Source: Artemisia argyi (taxonomy: Eukaryota; Streptophyta; Magnoliopsida; Asterales; Asteraceae). Taken from it: 64,000 nt of DNA. Of this stretch, positions 63,998 to 64,000 are shown piece after piece. The stretch covers positions 9,158,487 to 9,222,486 of the forward strand of contig CM060696.1 of the NCBI GenBank assembly GCA_030686995.1. The letters are read 5' to 3'. A program made the translations under genes and the position numbers. Every line of letters starts with the position of its first letter. Within the stretch, counting starts at the first letter, position 1. Under the pieces are notes generated by a model. That model saw only the letters and a program-made list of their open reading frames with translations, ran no database searches and was not told the DNA's origin.

Positions 63998-64000
63998 TAT

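Larger units (their letters stand above)
62627..64000 (-). mobile_element. E6: Ty3-type element, minus strand, 3' end only
   Basis: An LTR with ends TGATAACG and GTATCAACA (minus strand) and an adjacent polypurine tract show that the element reads leftward and its 3' LTR is at 62627-63115. The plus strand carries an ORF of the PF04195-like 'gypsy-type transposon' family, antisense to the element. Tat-lineage Ty3 elements are known to carry extra ORFs between pol and the 3' LTR, sometimes antisense, which matches. The rest lies beyond the window. Confidence 0.6.

Noticed and set aside
1..64000. CRISPR array, bacterial operon or organellar insertion
   Set aside because: No regularly spaced direct repeats with unique spacers, no Shine-Dalgarno-led gene clusters and no chloroplast or mitochondrial genes were seen; composition and elements are those of plant nuclear DNA.

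Overview
The window is intergenic plant nuclear DNA dominated by nested LTR retrotransposons. The gag and pol families, the FAR1-like and B3-like fragments, and the abundance of MITEs point to a eudicot. The style of the Copia and Ty3 elements resembles what is common in Asteraceae, but that family assignment is inference. There is no sign of bacterial, organellar or viral-genome DNA. No complete host gene is visible. Host-like coding sequence is limited to fragments: an interrupted exon pair near 2.2-2.8 kb, a small membrane-protein exon at 8.4-8.6 kb, two FAR1/MULE-like pieces at 9.8-10.2 kb and 35.7-36.8 kb, and a decayed B3-like gene at 38.9-39.3 kb.

Layout. 1-2.2 kb: probable minus-strand Ty3-type LTR and leader. 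2.2-8.6 kb: a graveyard of DNA transposons (hAT, Stowaway-like, Harbinger with a transposase tail, Mutator-like MITE, and a MITE nested in a copy of itself that also received a hAT element). 8.8-10.6 kb: a tandem duplication carrying FAR1/MULE sequence; a Tourist-like MITE sits in one copy and the other preserves the empty site. 10.99-35.27 kb: element E1, a Ty3 chromovirus-type element (Tekay/Del-like) with 3.46-kb LTRs and target duplication GTAGG; most of its pol is missing. E2, a Sirevirus-like Copia element (19.51-32.12 kb, duplication CTGAG), sits inside the 3' LTR of E1. E2 has LTRs that look identical, open gag and pol separated by one in-frame stop, and a 1,278-residue extra ORF. 39.46-43.15 kb: a solo LTR with duplication GATGA. 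43.22-44.22 kb: a truncated Ty3 LTR. 44.22-64 kb: nested insertions. Copia element E3 has its gag split by the related, pol-decayed E4 (45.85-55.65 kb, duplication ATTTC). The downstream extra ORF of E3 is cut by E5, an Athila/Tat-type Ty3 element (60.68 kb). The E5 gag is cut by E6 (62.63 kb to the window end), which carries an antisense ORF of the 'gypsy-type transposon' family.

The main idea worth following is that the accessory ORFs of these elements appear to have their own promoters. In E3 and E4, a GC-rich module of about 64 bp (GGCGGAACCCT, 10-nt spacer, GGGCGGAACCC, 7-nt spacer, GGTTCCGCC, then a degenerate RTCCGCC) lies just upstream of the LTR TATA box. It recurs inside the elements upstream of the extra ORF with block spacing kept and spacer sequence diverged. 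In E2 and E6 the accessory ORFs are also preceded by TATA boxes. The U3 regions of E2 and E5 carry different clustered motifs (CACTGA, and TGACG-type). The decisive tests are transcript 5'-end mapping and family-wide alignment; neither could be run here.
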